Assembly (NCBI GenBank): GCA_023432025.1
Contig: JAEYVE010000131.1
Location: forward strand, 1 to 5,635
DNA from: Pseudomonadota bacterium
GTDB lineage: Bacteria > Myxococcota_A > Polyangia > Polyangiales > Polyangiaceae
DNA: 5,635 bases
Direction: 5' to 3'
How positions within the stretch are numbered: position 1 is the stretch's first letter; every line of letters starts with the position of its first letter. This document shows positions 1 to 5,635 of this stretch, one piece after another. The position numbers were made by a program, and so were the translations under genes. The notes below the pieces were generated by a model that was not told the DNA's origin, did not search any database, and worked only from the letters and a program-made list of their open reading frames with translations.

Positions 1-2
1 TG

Positions 3-278
3 TGGGGCTGGGGGGACTTTGCGCCAATGCAGCTGGCGAGCACGGGAGAAACGGAAGGGTACCTGGAGCGCATGACACTCAGCGGCAAGCCGTACGGCAA
101 CGACTACAAGCCTCCGGGAGCGAGCACACTGCCAAGCTCGCCGCTGGAGCTGCCGCCTGGCTGCCAAGTAACGAACTTCGATCCGAATGGTTTGTGCGCC
201 GAGTGTGCGCCGGGCTGTTGGAAGTGCTGGGGAATTCACGGCGTCAAGCCGAAGGACGCGCAGTGCGTGGAGCCGTAG
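3..278 (+). CDS. C-terminal part of an unidentified protein with a Cys-rich tail (5' truncated)
   Basis: An open frame enters from the left edge and stops at TAG 276-278, giving about 91 visible residues. An internal ATG at 27 exists, but the frame is open and protein-like before it (W-G-W-G-D-F-A-P), so I read this as the end of a longer gene and not a short complete one. The last 40 residues hold six Cys, including a C-A-E-C-A-P-G-C-W-K-C-W cluster. That pattern fits a small disulfide-stabilised or metal-binding tail, but I cannot place it in a family. The middle part is rich in Pro, Gly and Ser. The next plus-strand start candidates (GTG 281, ATG 287) lie only a few bases beyond the stop, so the two could be co-transcribed. 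Function unknown. The frame is fairly well supported by its amino-acid composition; the product is not identified. Confidence 0.6.
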   Translation, partial: WGWGDFAPMQLASTGETEGYLERMTLSGKPYGNDYKPPGASTLPSSPLELPPGCQVTNFDPNGLCAECAPGCWKCWGIHGVKPKDAQCVEP

Positions 279-286
279 AAGTGAGC

Positions 287-606
287 ATGTGCCAAAGCGT
301 TGGGATCGCGGTGGCGGGCTGTGCGGCAGCCGTCGTCGCTTGTCAGCGTCCCATCGCGCCCGCACCGAGTGACGCGACGGCGTCGACAGGAGTCAGGATG
401 CGTGGACAGCGCTCGATTGCGAGCGGCGGAACGAGCTCGATATCGGAGCCTTCGACGGTCGTCGTCGAGTCCGAGTCTCGAGCGAGCTCGGTCGTGCGAA
501 GATGCTCACCATCCCAGGAAACGTGGATTGTCGGCCCGTCCTCGGAGCAGCGCAGGTCGAAGGCGACGTCCTCTCCACGGCGTCACGCCGGAGGACGCGG
601 GAGTGA
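287..606 (+). pseudogene. possible small lipoprotein gene broken by a frameshift
   Basis: From ATG 287 (or GTG 281) the frame reads like a lipoprotein signal peptide. A short Ala/Val-rich hydrophobic stretch ends in V-V-A-C, followed by a Pro/Ala/Ser linker (Q-R-P-I-A-P-A-P-S-D). Beyond about 370 this frame turns into Ser/Arg-rich sequence and stays open into the opposite-strand gene, which argues that it stops being coding. Another frame, open from 373 to the TGA at 604-606, looks protein-like instead (for example L-T-I-P-G-N-V-D-C-R-P-V-L-G-A) but has no start codon before ATG 502. Joining the two near 355-385 gives a lipoprotein of about 105 residues. I infer a single frameshift, either a real mutation or a sequencing error. 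I saw no obvious slippery site. Alternatives are non-coding DNA or a short gene starting at 502. No family recognised. Confidence 0.35.
567..597. terminator. strong hairpin between convergent genes
   Basis: A 7-bp outer stem (CGTCCTC 567-573 with GAGGACG 591-597) encloses a 5-bp inner stem (CGGCG 578-582 with CGCCG 586-590). The loop is 3 bases and there is a 4-base bulge on the left arm. It lies at the end of the plus-strand frame that stops at 606 and about 35 bp past the stop of the minus-strand lipoprotein gene. That position suits a bidirectional transcription stop, but neither side has a T-run, so it would not be a classical intrinsic terminator. Confidence 0.35.
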
Positions 607-631
607 GCGGAGCTGTAACGTGGACTCGCCC

Positions 632-1372
632 TCAATTCGTGGGGCACGCGAAGACGGATTCGCCTTCGGATTGAATGGCCTTGGCGACTGCGGCCAGAAC
701 GGACGCCTCGTCCACGGGAGGGCGAGCGTAGCTCGTCACCAGCTCGCTCATGCGCGCCGCGTGGCAGTACGACGCGTCCAGCGTGTTCGACAGGTAGACG
801 ACGATGAACGACCCGGTTTCTGGCCCGTAGGGAGCCTGAACCGTGAGGTCGAACGTGAAGTCGGGGGCGCCGTCGCGGTTCAGGTCCGCGTGAGACACCA
901 GGCGCATGTTCACACATCGCGCGGGATCGAGGTCTACTACGAGGGTGGCTTGGTTCGTCGCTGGAGCGACGACGGCGAGCTTGAAGTGCGATCCTTGATA
1001 GACGGCGAGCGGGACCACGAGCAGCCGCTTTCCCGAGAGGCTCATGGAGTGCACGGAGAGGATGCGGAAAGGGACCCCGGGGTCCGAGTAGAAGGCGTCG
1101 AGAGCCGGCTGGAGCAGCAGCCGTAGCTCCCTTTCGCTGGGCGGCGGCTGCGACTCCGCGCTGTTTGGAGCGGGGCCCGCGCCGCTCGGCTTTTTCGAGG
1201 CCGCGGGCGGTTCGTGTTGCGTAGTGCGACCGCCTTGCGACGTGGAGGTGGCGCTCGTCGGTGCGGCGGTGTCGCGAGCTCGTGGTGTGTTGGTGGCGGC
1301 GCCAGCGCAGCTCGCGCACGCGAGCGCTAGACCGAGCAGCGGAGCGAATGGGCGTTTCCGAACGCGCGTCAT
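632..1372 (-). CDS. lipoprotein with a calcium-loop-like motif; candidate immunity protein
   Basis: This 246-residue protein starts with a basic n-region (M-T-R-V-R-K-R), a hydrophobic core and L-A-L-A-C (Cys19; Cys22 is also possible), so it is probably a lipoprotein, although the lipobox is imperfect at -3. Residues 25-80 are a Thr/Ser/Pro/Ala-rich linker. The folded part spans about 80-246 and includes D-L-N-R-D-G-A-P-D-F (163-172), which resembles the Asp-rich Ca-binding loop of FG-GAP/VCBS or dockerin repeats. Only one copy is present, so no propeller is implied. Cys153, Cys203 and Cys243 could form a disulfide. Its ATG overlaps the stop of the 735-residue hydrolase gene (ATGA, 1369-1372), indicating translational coupling. 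I infer a periplasmic protector against that hydrolase because of the coupling, small size and envelope location. No known immunity family is recognised, and a generic surface lipoprotein remains possible. Confidence 0.85.
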   Translation of the reverse strand: MTRVRKRPFAPLLGLALACASCAGAATNTPRARDTAAPTSATSTSQGGRTTQHEPPAASKKPSGAGPAPNSAESQPPPSERELRLLLQPALDAFYSDPGVPFRILSVHSMSLSGKRLLVVPLAVYQGSHFKLAVVAPATNQATLVVDLDPARCVNMRLVSHADLNRDGAPDFTFDLTVQAPYGPETGSFIVVYLSNTLDASYCHAARMSELVTSYARPPVDEASVLAAVAKAIQSEGESVFACPTN

Positions 1373-3576
1373 GGGCGCTGAGCGGTGAGGTTCGCTTGCA
1401 CGTTGTAGGTGTTGCCGTTGTAGGTCACGCTCAGGGTGACCTGGAGCGTCGTTTCCGTGCTGTCGCTACGGTAGCGATAGATGAACGCGGCCCAGCGCTG
1501 GCGGTCATCGAAGCCGTTGCCTCCGCCGTTGACCAAGACGCAGGCGCGCCCTACCGACGCTGTGCCGAAGTCGCGGTCCGCGACTTGATTGATGTTCCAG
1601 TTGCCGCTGCGCTTGACGGCGGGCTGCAGCCGGACCGCCGCAGGGGCCGTGACCCCCTGCCCGCGGCCACTGATACGTTTCGAAGCCCAGTAGAAGCCGC
1701 CGGAGTCGCAGACGGCGAAGTTGTCGGTTTCGACGATTTGGGGGTCGAAACGGTGGGGCTGCCCAGCCCACACGGCAGGCACGTCATTCGCTTCGAAGTG
1801 GTGAGTGGAGGTGGCGGTGATGCGCGCGTCGACGAAGGTCGTGGCCTGCGCTAGCTGACGATAGACGCCGTACTTCTTGTAGTTGCCTGCCCAGGTGAGC
1901 TGCATGATGCCGCGGCCGTAGAAGGCGCCGTACGGCATGTTGTTGCCGATGCCGTACTCGCGGACGGTCGCCCAACGATCGGTCTCGACGTACGTCTGCG
2001 CGAGAAAATGAGTTTGGCGCTTGACGTCGAGCAGGTTGTACCGACGCATCGTGAGGTTCAGCTGGAGGTAGCGCGTCGAGAAGCGTTGCCGCGCAGTCGC
2101 CCAAGTCATCTGGGTGGGGGTGGTCAAGGGCCGGCGTGGCATCAGCTGCGTGAGCTCGTCGAGGCTCAGCCAGCCGCACTTTCTGAAGAGAGCGATGAAT
2201 CTTCTCGGATGGAAGTGCCAATGTACTGGGTCGATGCCCAGCGCGGCCTGCGGCCAAAAGGCCAGCGCGGTCGCGTGAGCTCGGAGCTGCTCGAACTCCG
2301 CCGCCGTCATCGGCGCCGTGGGATCCGTCAGTCGCCAGCCGCACTGAGCGTCGAAGGTCGACACGTCCCACTCGGTGCGATGCTTGCAGATCCGTCCGGA
2401 CAGCGTTTTCTGCAGCTGGGGATCGTTGAGTGACCGGGTGACCTCGTCCGCGGGGAGGCACCAGTCGTGGTTGGCGTCCAAGAGGTCTTGGATTTGCAGA
2501 TCCTGACAACGACTGTCCGCGCTCGCCGAGCCGTCGACGAGCACCCAATGTTCCCAATGCGGAAAGTCCGCGTCGCTGAACTTGCGGACCGGGGCGTCGT
2601 TGAGATTCACCCAGCCCGTGCCACCGCCATGAGGTACTCGGCGCCAGTGAGCCGTGTTCGCCGGCAAGGGATCCGGACCGAGTACCCGTCCGAAGCGACG
2701 AAGGTCGTAGCCCGCGCTCGGCGAGCTCGGAAAGTCATGGCTCGCGTTGACGCACAAGTTGTACTCGTATTCGGGATCCACGTCCTCGGCGCCCACCGCA
2801 ACGCCGTCAGCGGTGAAGGTGCTCACGACGGCGTTGCCGCGGCGCAGCTCCACGCGGACGTAGGACTCCGCCGTGGTGGTGTGGGCTACGGCTGGCAACG
2901 CCGCGCCTGCTTGAGGCTCGCTGGCGTAGTAGGGCGTGTTGGCGGGCAAGACGTACCAAATGGCCCCGAACACGGCGTCTTCACGACCATCTGCCGTGGT
3001 CGGTAGCCTGGCTTCCGCGCGGCCCGTGAGATTTTGGACGTTCGCGTCGTCGCAAATGATCTCGAAGTGGATGCGATCGTTCTGCCCGTAGATGCGGCCG
3101 GCAGCGCCCAGAACGTCCTTGCGGTAGATGCGTTGTCCCTGAACGACCGTCGTGCCGATCGAGCGCAGGTGCATGTAGATCGAGAAGTACGTGACTGTCG
3201 TCGGCGCGGTCGAGTTGCGCGGGACACCAATTTCCGTTTCGTGCCGAATGACGACGCACCCGTCGTCGGTCCATCCCCCGCGATAATTCAACGGGTGGGT
3301 CGGATCGGTCGTGGCGGGCGTCGGCTGGCGTACGTACGCCACGGTGCCGTCTGCCATCGCCCGGACGGATGCAACGGTAGGAACCCCTTGCACCACGGGC
3401 CCCGCAGGCGCGGTGAGGTGGAGCCCTCCGTGCCAATTGAGATCGACGCTGACCGGATAGCCACCGTCTCCCGCAGCGCCGCCAGACATGGCGCGTTCCA
3501 GGTATTGCTCTTCGGGCTCTCCGCCCGCCGGCACCGGGTTGGGAGGTTCGGGGATGAACGGAGGGCTCAAGATCAT
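1369..3576 (-). CDS. two-domain peptidoglycan hydrolase, M23-like plus GH19 (candidate secreted effector)
   Basis: This 735-residue protein has no signal peptide and begins with a Pro-rich stretch of about 30 residues. Residues 41-175 are M23/LytM-like: H-G-G-L-H-L-T-A-P-A-G (49-59), Y-M-H-L (134-137) and R-I-H-F-E (168-172). Residues 238-480 form a middle region with an SH3-like G-T-G-W-V-N-L (319-325) and a striking H-W-H-F-H-P (452-457). Residues about 495-705 are GH19 (chitinase/lysozyme): F-L-A-Q-T-Y-V-E-T (524-532) with likely catalytic Glu531, a second acid candidate Glu540, G-R-G-I-M-Q-L-T-W (554-562), and V-N-G-G-G-N-G-F (682-689). A strand-rich tail follows (707-735). GH19 enzymes cleave beta-1,4 bonds in chitin or peptidoglycan; M23 enzymes cut peptide cross-links. 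The M23 site departs from consensus (His53 for Asp, Arg168 for His). No clear Shine-Dalgarno precedes ATG 3576; Met30 (ATG at 3489) is an alternative start. Lack of a signal peptide suggests effector-type delivery or endolysin use. Confidence 0.9.
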   Translation of the reverse strand: MILSPPFIPEPPNPVPAGGEPEEQYLERAMSGGAAGDGGYPVSVDLNWHGGLHLTAPAGPVVQGVPTVASVRAMADGTVAYVRQPTPATTDPTHPLNYRGGWTDDGCVVIRHETEIGVPRNSTAPTTVTYFSIYMHLRSIGTTVVQGQRIYRKDVLGAAGRIYGQNDRIHFEIICDDANVQNLTGRAEARLPTTADGREDAVFGAIWYVLPANTPYYASEPQAGAALPAVAHTTTAESYVRVELRRGNAVVSTFTADGVAVGAEDVDPEYEYNLCVNASHDFPSSPSAGYDLRRFGRVLGPDPLPANTAHWRRVPHGGGTGWVNLNDAPVRKFSDADFPHWEHWVLVDGSASADSRCQDLQIQDLLDANHDWCLPADEVTRSLNDPQLQKTLSGRICKHRTEWDVSTFDAQCGWRLTDPTAPMTAAEFEQLRAHATALAFWPQAALGIDPVHWHFHPRRFIALFRKCGWLSLDELTQLMPRRPLTTPTQMTWATARQRFSTRYLQLNLTMRRYNLLDVKRQTHFLAQTYVETDRWATVREYGIGNNMPYGAFYGRGIMQLTWAGNYKKYGVYRQLAQATTFVDARITATSTHHFEANDVPAVWAGQPHRFDPQIVETDNFAVCDSGGFYWASKRISGRGQGVTAPAAVRLQPAVKRSGNWNINQVADRDFGTASVGRACVLVNGGGNGFDDRQRWAAFIYRYRSDSTETTLQVTLSVTYNGNTYNVQANLTAQRP

Positions 3577-3596
3577 GGCTGCGCGCCCGAAGGAAC

Positions 3597-4175
3597 TCAG
3601 AGGGAGAAGGGTGGCTGGAGCCGTTGCGGCTCGCGTCGAATGGGGACGTCGAAGCGATCGTTCGTGTCGAAGTCGGCTTCGACGGCGCCGTCGATGGTGA
3701 GACTCACGACGACTTCCAGATAGCGAAACTGCCCCGTGTCGTTCGACAGCTGCAGCGTCGCCTTGCGACCCGTCACGGCGCCGAGACCGTCGAACTCCGA
3801 GTCCAACGACAGCTCGATACTCCGAGGACTGAAGTTGGGGTGGGGCTCGTCGGTCGGCTTCGTGTCGTCTTCCGCAGGCGCAAGCTTTGCGAGAGACGCC
3901 GGGTCGCAGAGGAACTTGACTCTGCGGTCGACGAGCACGAGCTCGCCCTCGAGCTCACCGAGCGCGACCTCGTGAGGCGCAGGAGGGTTGCGTTGGGCCG
4001 TCCACAGCCGCCCCTTGAACTCGAGCTTTGCGTGCTTCGGTTGGGTGTTTGCTGCGGTGGCACCGCTCCCGAAGAGCGTAAAGCTCGGTCGGAGCCTGAC
4101 GACAGTCGGCTTGTCACTCGCCCCGCCCGGAGGCCAAGGCACGGGGTCCAGGCGGACGCGAATGGAGGACGGCAC
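3597..4175 (-). CDS. hypothetical 192-residue protein, possible partner of the hydrolase
   Basis: The frame starts at GTG 4175, the only start I find in this frame downstream of the preceding gene, and ends at TGA 3597. No clear Shine-Dalgarno is visible. The product has no signal peptide or membrane segment. It alternates charged and hydrophobic residues in short runs (K-L-E-F-K-G-R-L-W near 50-58; E-L-V-L-V-D-R-R-V-K-F near 78-88; Y-L-E-V-V-V-S-L-T near 152-160), suggesting a beta-rich fold. A Pro/Asp/Glu-rich linker lies around 98-115, and there is one Cys (Cys90). It sits 46 bp after the esterase gene and 20 bp before the hydrolase gene on the same strand, so co-transcription with the hydrolase is likely. 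I do not recognise the family. A cytoplasmic adaptor, loading chaperone or structural component for the hydrolase is an inference from position only. Confidence 0.8.
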   Translation of the reverse strand: MPSSIRVRLDPVPWPPGGASDKPTVVRLRPSFTLFGSGATAANTQPKHAKLEFKGRLWTAQRNPPAPHEVALGELEGELVLVDRRVKFLCDPASLAKLAPAEDDTKPTDEPHPNFSPRSIELSLDSEFDGLGAVTGRKATLQLSNDTGQFRYLEVVVSLTIDGAVEADFDTNDRFDVPIRREPQRLQPPFSL

Positions 4176-4221
4176 AGCTATCGCGCAACTACCACGAGTT
4201 TCCGGGGACCAACAGCGATGC

Positions 4222-5418
4222 TCACCAGCCGAGCGTTTCGCGCAGCGTCGCCGTCAGCGTTTCTGCCATGCGCTTCTGTGTGGCAATGGTGGGGTGATAG
4301 TCGCAGCCGAGGCCTTCGTTGGCGCGAATGCTGCCGAAGTCCAAGTAGTGCACGCGCGCGTCGCCGGCTTCACGGCGCTGCTTGATGGTTTCCTGCAGCA
4401 CCGCGCGCACGGTCGTGGACGCTTGCATGCCGGGTGGATAGCTGTCCGTGAGCATGGGGCCCACGGCGCAGAAGATGTGCGCTTCTGGGTAGCGCTCGCG
4501 CACCTGAGCAATGAAAGCAACGTACGCCGCCGCGAAGGGCGTCGTGTCTTTCACGTCGGGAGCAAAGTCGTTGGTGCCCAAGTTGATGATGACGGCGTGC
4601 GGCGCGTTCTTCGAAAAGTCCCAGAGCGGCTCCGCGCGGGTCGGCAGAGTGCGCTGCCAGAGCTCGGGCATGGGTTCGAGCTCGGTGGTGCTGCCGCGAT
4701 TGGTGAAGACGCCGCGCCCGGACCACGCCAAAGTGGACAAGTCGGCGCCCAGCGCGCGCGCCGTGATGGCGCCGTACGTTTGGTAGTGGTCCTGAGTCGC
4801 TGGAGAAAAGCCGCACGTGGGATCGTTGCCCAGGTTGCCGTAACCGGTCGAAATGGAGTCGCCGATGAGCTCGATGCGTCGCTCCGCGGCCGGAGCTGTG
4901 GCGAGCATTTTGCCGCCGGGTGACAGGCGAAGTCCCGTCAACACCGTTTCGCCCACGAGCGGCTCCGTCAGTCGGTAGAGCGTGACGGTGTGGGGACCGC
5001 TCGAGAGCCCCGAGGCGAGCGTGACGGTGTGCGTTCCAGGGCCGAGTACGAGTGGGGCCTGGGCGGCTACGCCGTCCAAGAGGACGAGATAGCGGTTGTC
5101 TCCCGTGTCGCGGAGCTCGGCTTCGAGCGACGTGCCCTCGAAGCGCACGGTCACGCTGCTGCCCGACCAAGCGAACGCGGCGCCTTCTTCACGCAGATCG
5201 AAGCGCCCGGTGAAGCGTGGTGCTGTGGGTCCCACCAAGTCTTTTTCGAAGGGGAGAGCGTTCACGGGGGAGACGGAGCCTTCTTGCGCATCTCGGGCGC
5301 TGGCGCACCCGAGTAAAAGAGAAGCACAAACCAACGCTCCTCCGAGGACGCGTAACGGGGCTGCCTGGCGCGAAGCGAGGACGCGTTCGAGACGGAGCGG
5401 GGACGTGCAAAGTTGCAT
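4222..5418 (-). CDS. lipoprotein SGNH/GDSL-family esterase, CE2-like architecture
   Basis: This 398-residue protein carries a signal peptide ending in L-L-L-G-C (Cys38), so it is predicted to be lipid-anchored. Residues about 60-165 are strand-rich (for example G-S-S-V-T-V-R-F-E-G-T and two H-T-V-T-L repeats), consistent with the N-terminal beta-sandwich of CE2 esterases. The SGNH hydrolase domain follows: I-G-D-S-I-S-T-G-Y-G with nucleophile Ser188 (block I), a Gly at W-S-G-R-G (232-236, block II), L-G-T-N-D (280-284, block III) and D-Y-H-P (373-376) with Asp373 and His375 (block V). The full catalytic set is present. CE2 members deacetylate plant polysaccharides such as xylan or glucomannan; here the substrate could equally be acetylated peptidoglycan or a prey polymer. 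ATG 5418 gives a long n-region and has no clear ribosome site. A TTG at residue 29 has GGAGG upstream but would leave no basic n-region, so I keep the ATG. First gene of the minus-strand run. Confidence 0.92.
   Translation of the reverse strand: MQLCTSPLRLERVLASRQAAPLRVLGGALVCASLLLGCASARDAQEGSVSPVNALPFEKDLVGPTAPRFTGRFDLREEGAAFAWSGSSVTVRFEGTSLEAELRDTGDNRYLVLLDGVAAQAPLVLGPGTHTVTLASGLSSGPHTVTLYRLTEPLVGETVLTGLRLSPGGKMLATAPAAERRIELIGDSISTGYGNLGNDPTCGFSPATQDHYQTYGAITARALGADLSTLAWSGRGVFTNRGSTTELEPMPELWQRTLPTRAEPLWDFSKNAPHAVIINLGTNDFAPDVKDTTPFAAAYVAFIAQVRERYPEAHIFCAVGPMLTDSYPPGMQASTTVRAVLQETIKQRREAGDARVHYLDFGSIRANEGLGCDYHPTIATQKRMAETLTATLRETLGW
4978..5031. repeat. 15-bp direct repeat inside the esterase gene
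   Basis: The 15-mer GAGCGTGACGGTGTG occurs at 4978-4992 and again at 5017-5031, 39 bp apart and therefore in frame. On the coding strand it gives two H-T-V-T-L strands (residues 130-134 and 143-147) in the N-terminal domain. It is probably a small internal duplication or convergent beta-strand coding, not a regulatory element. Confidence 0.5.
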
Positions 5419-5525
5419 GGGGGCCGGACGATACCGCGTCGATGAGGTGAGAGAAGTGGCGCTTCACTCGCGCGCGGGTATCGAGTGCTCTTGACGGGCT
5501 TGGTCGCTGCTCGAACGATGGTGAC
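5419..5525. promoter_or_regulatory. divergent intergenic region with nested inverted repeats
   Basis: This 107-bp gap separates the leftward esterase gene from the rightward lipoprotein gene, so promoters for both should lie here or in the adjoining coding sequence. An imperfect inverted repeat (GATACCGCG at 5430-5438 against CGCGGGTATC at 5473-5482, one-base length difference) encloses a GAAG/CTTC mini-hairpin near 5452-5464. It could be an operator. TTGACG at 5491 resembles a -35 box, but the sequence 17 bases further matches a -10 box poorly. No promoter can be placed confidently. Confidence 0.3.
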
Positions 5526-5635
5526 ATGCGCCGTACGCTTCTTTGCCTCGCTTGCTTCGCCTGCTGGCTCGCGGGCTGCGAGGACTCGGGCGGGGCGGAG
5601 AACGCCAAGGCCGGTGGCAGCGCAGGGTCTGGAGC
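5526..5635 (+). CDS. N-terminus of a lipoprotein (3' truncated by the window)
   Basis: From ATG 5526 the frame encodes M-R-R-T-L-L-C-L-A-C-F-A-C-W-L-A-G-C, a textbook lipoprotein signal peptide with basic n-region, hydrophobic core and L-A-G-C lipobox (Cys18). It is followed by Glu-Asp and a Gly/Ser/Ala-rich linker (G-G-S-A-G-S-G) that runs off the edge. Such linkers are common at the start of myxobacterial surface lipoproteins. ATG 5518 lies in another frame that gives no signal peptide, so 5526 is preferred; no good Shine-Dalgarno is visible. About 36 residues are seen, too few to assign a function. The Asp/Glu after the lipidated Cys is not diagnostic outside enterobacteria. Transcribed away from the esterase gene. 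Confidence 0.75.
   Translation, partial: MRRTLLCLACFACWLAGCEDSGGAENAKAGGSAGSG

Noticed and set aside
2..1126. Long plus-strand open frame of 374 codons
   Set aside because: It crosses the end of the left-edge gene and runs antisense to the well-supported lipoprotein gene at 632-1372. Composition is Arg/Val/Ser-rich without domain signals. Only its part from 281/287 has a plausible signal peptide.
393..1319. Minus-strand open frame of 308 codons
   Set aside because: Arg/Ser-rich shadow of the lipoprotein gene in another frame; the competing frame has a signal peptide, a Ca-loop-like motif and an ATGA overlap with its upstream gene.
3034..4923. Several long plus-strand open frames antisense to the hydrolase, the 192-residue gene and the esterase
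   Set aside because: They are typical high-GC antisense shadows. The minus-strand frames carry recognisable catalytic motifs or coherent composition; these do not.
5491..5519. Sigma70-like promoter (TTGACG with 17-base spacing)
   Set aside because: The -10 position reads AACGAT, only three of six matches, and would start transcription at the ATG itself.
5518..5635. Start at ATG 5518 for the right-edge gene
   Set aside because: This frame gives an Arg/Ala-rich sequence without a signal peptide, whereas ATG 5526 gives a clear lipobox.
1..5635. CRISPR arrays, tRNA or rRNA genes, insertion sequences
   Set aside because: No regularly spaced repeats, no cloverleaf-like or rRNA sequence and no transposase-like frame were seen on either strand.

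Overview
The window is GC-rich, gene-dense DNA with strong third-position G/C bias, which produces many long non-coding shadow frames. Three of the recognisable coding regions begin with lipoprotein-type signal peptides, and the last one has a Gly/Ser-rich linker just after its lipidated Cys. Together these suggest a large-genome, GC-rich Gram-negative bacterium, most likely a myxobacterium (Polyangia/Myxococcota). The taxon is inferred from style, not from a marker gene.

Layout. At the left edge is the C-terminal end of a plus-strand gene with a Cys-rich tail (3-278). Next comes a plus-strand stretch (287-606) that starts like a small lipoprotein in one frame and continues protein-like in another, so it may be a frameshifted gene. 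It ends over a strong hairpin (567-597). From 5418 down to 632, four minus-strand genes run head to tail with gaps of 46 bp, 20 bp and a 4-bp ATGA overlap, so they are a plausible operon. In transcription order they are: a lipoprotein SGNH/GDSL esterase with a CE2-like layout; a 192-residue protein of unknown function; a 735-residue cell-wall hydrolase with an M23-like domain, a long middle region and a GH19 domain; and a 246-residue lipoprotein. At the right edge, a divergent plus-strand lipoprotein gene begins at 5526 and runs off the window.

How the genes may work together. The 735-residue hydrolase has two peptidoglycan-directed domains but no Sec signal peptide. It is translationally coupled to a small secreted lipoprotein. 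This is the expected layout of an antibacterial effector, delivered by a type VI or other contractile system or by lysis, followed by its periplasmic immunity protein. The 192-residue protein just upstream would then be a candidate adaptor, chaperone or structural partner. The M23-like domain has two of five family active-site positions changed (Asp to His, His to Arg), so the GH19 domain is probably the main catalytic unit. The effector/immunity reading is an inference; no secretion-system gene lies in the window.
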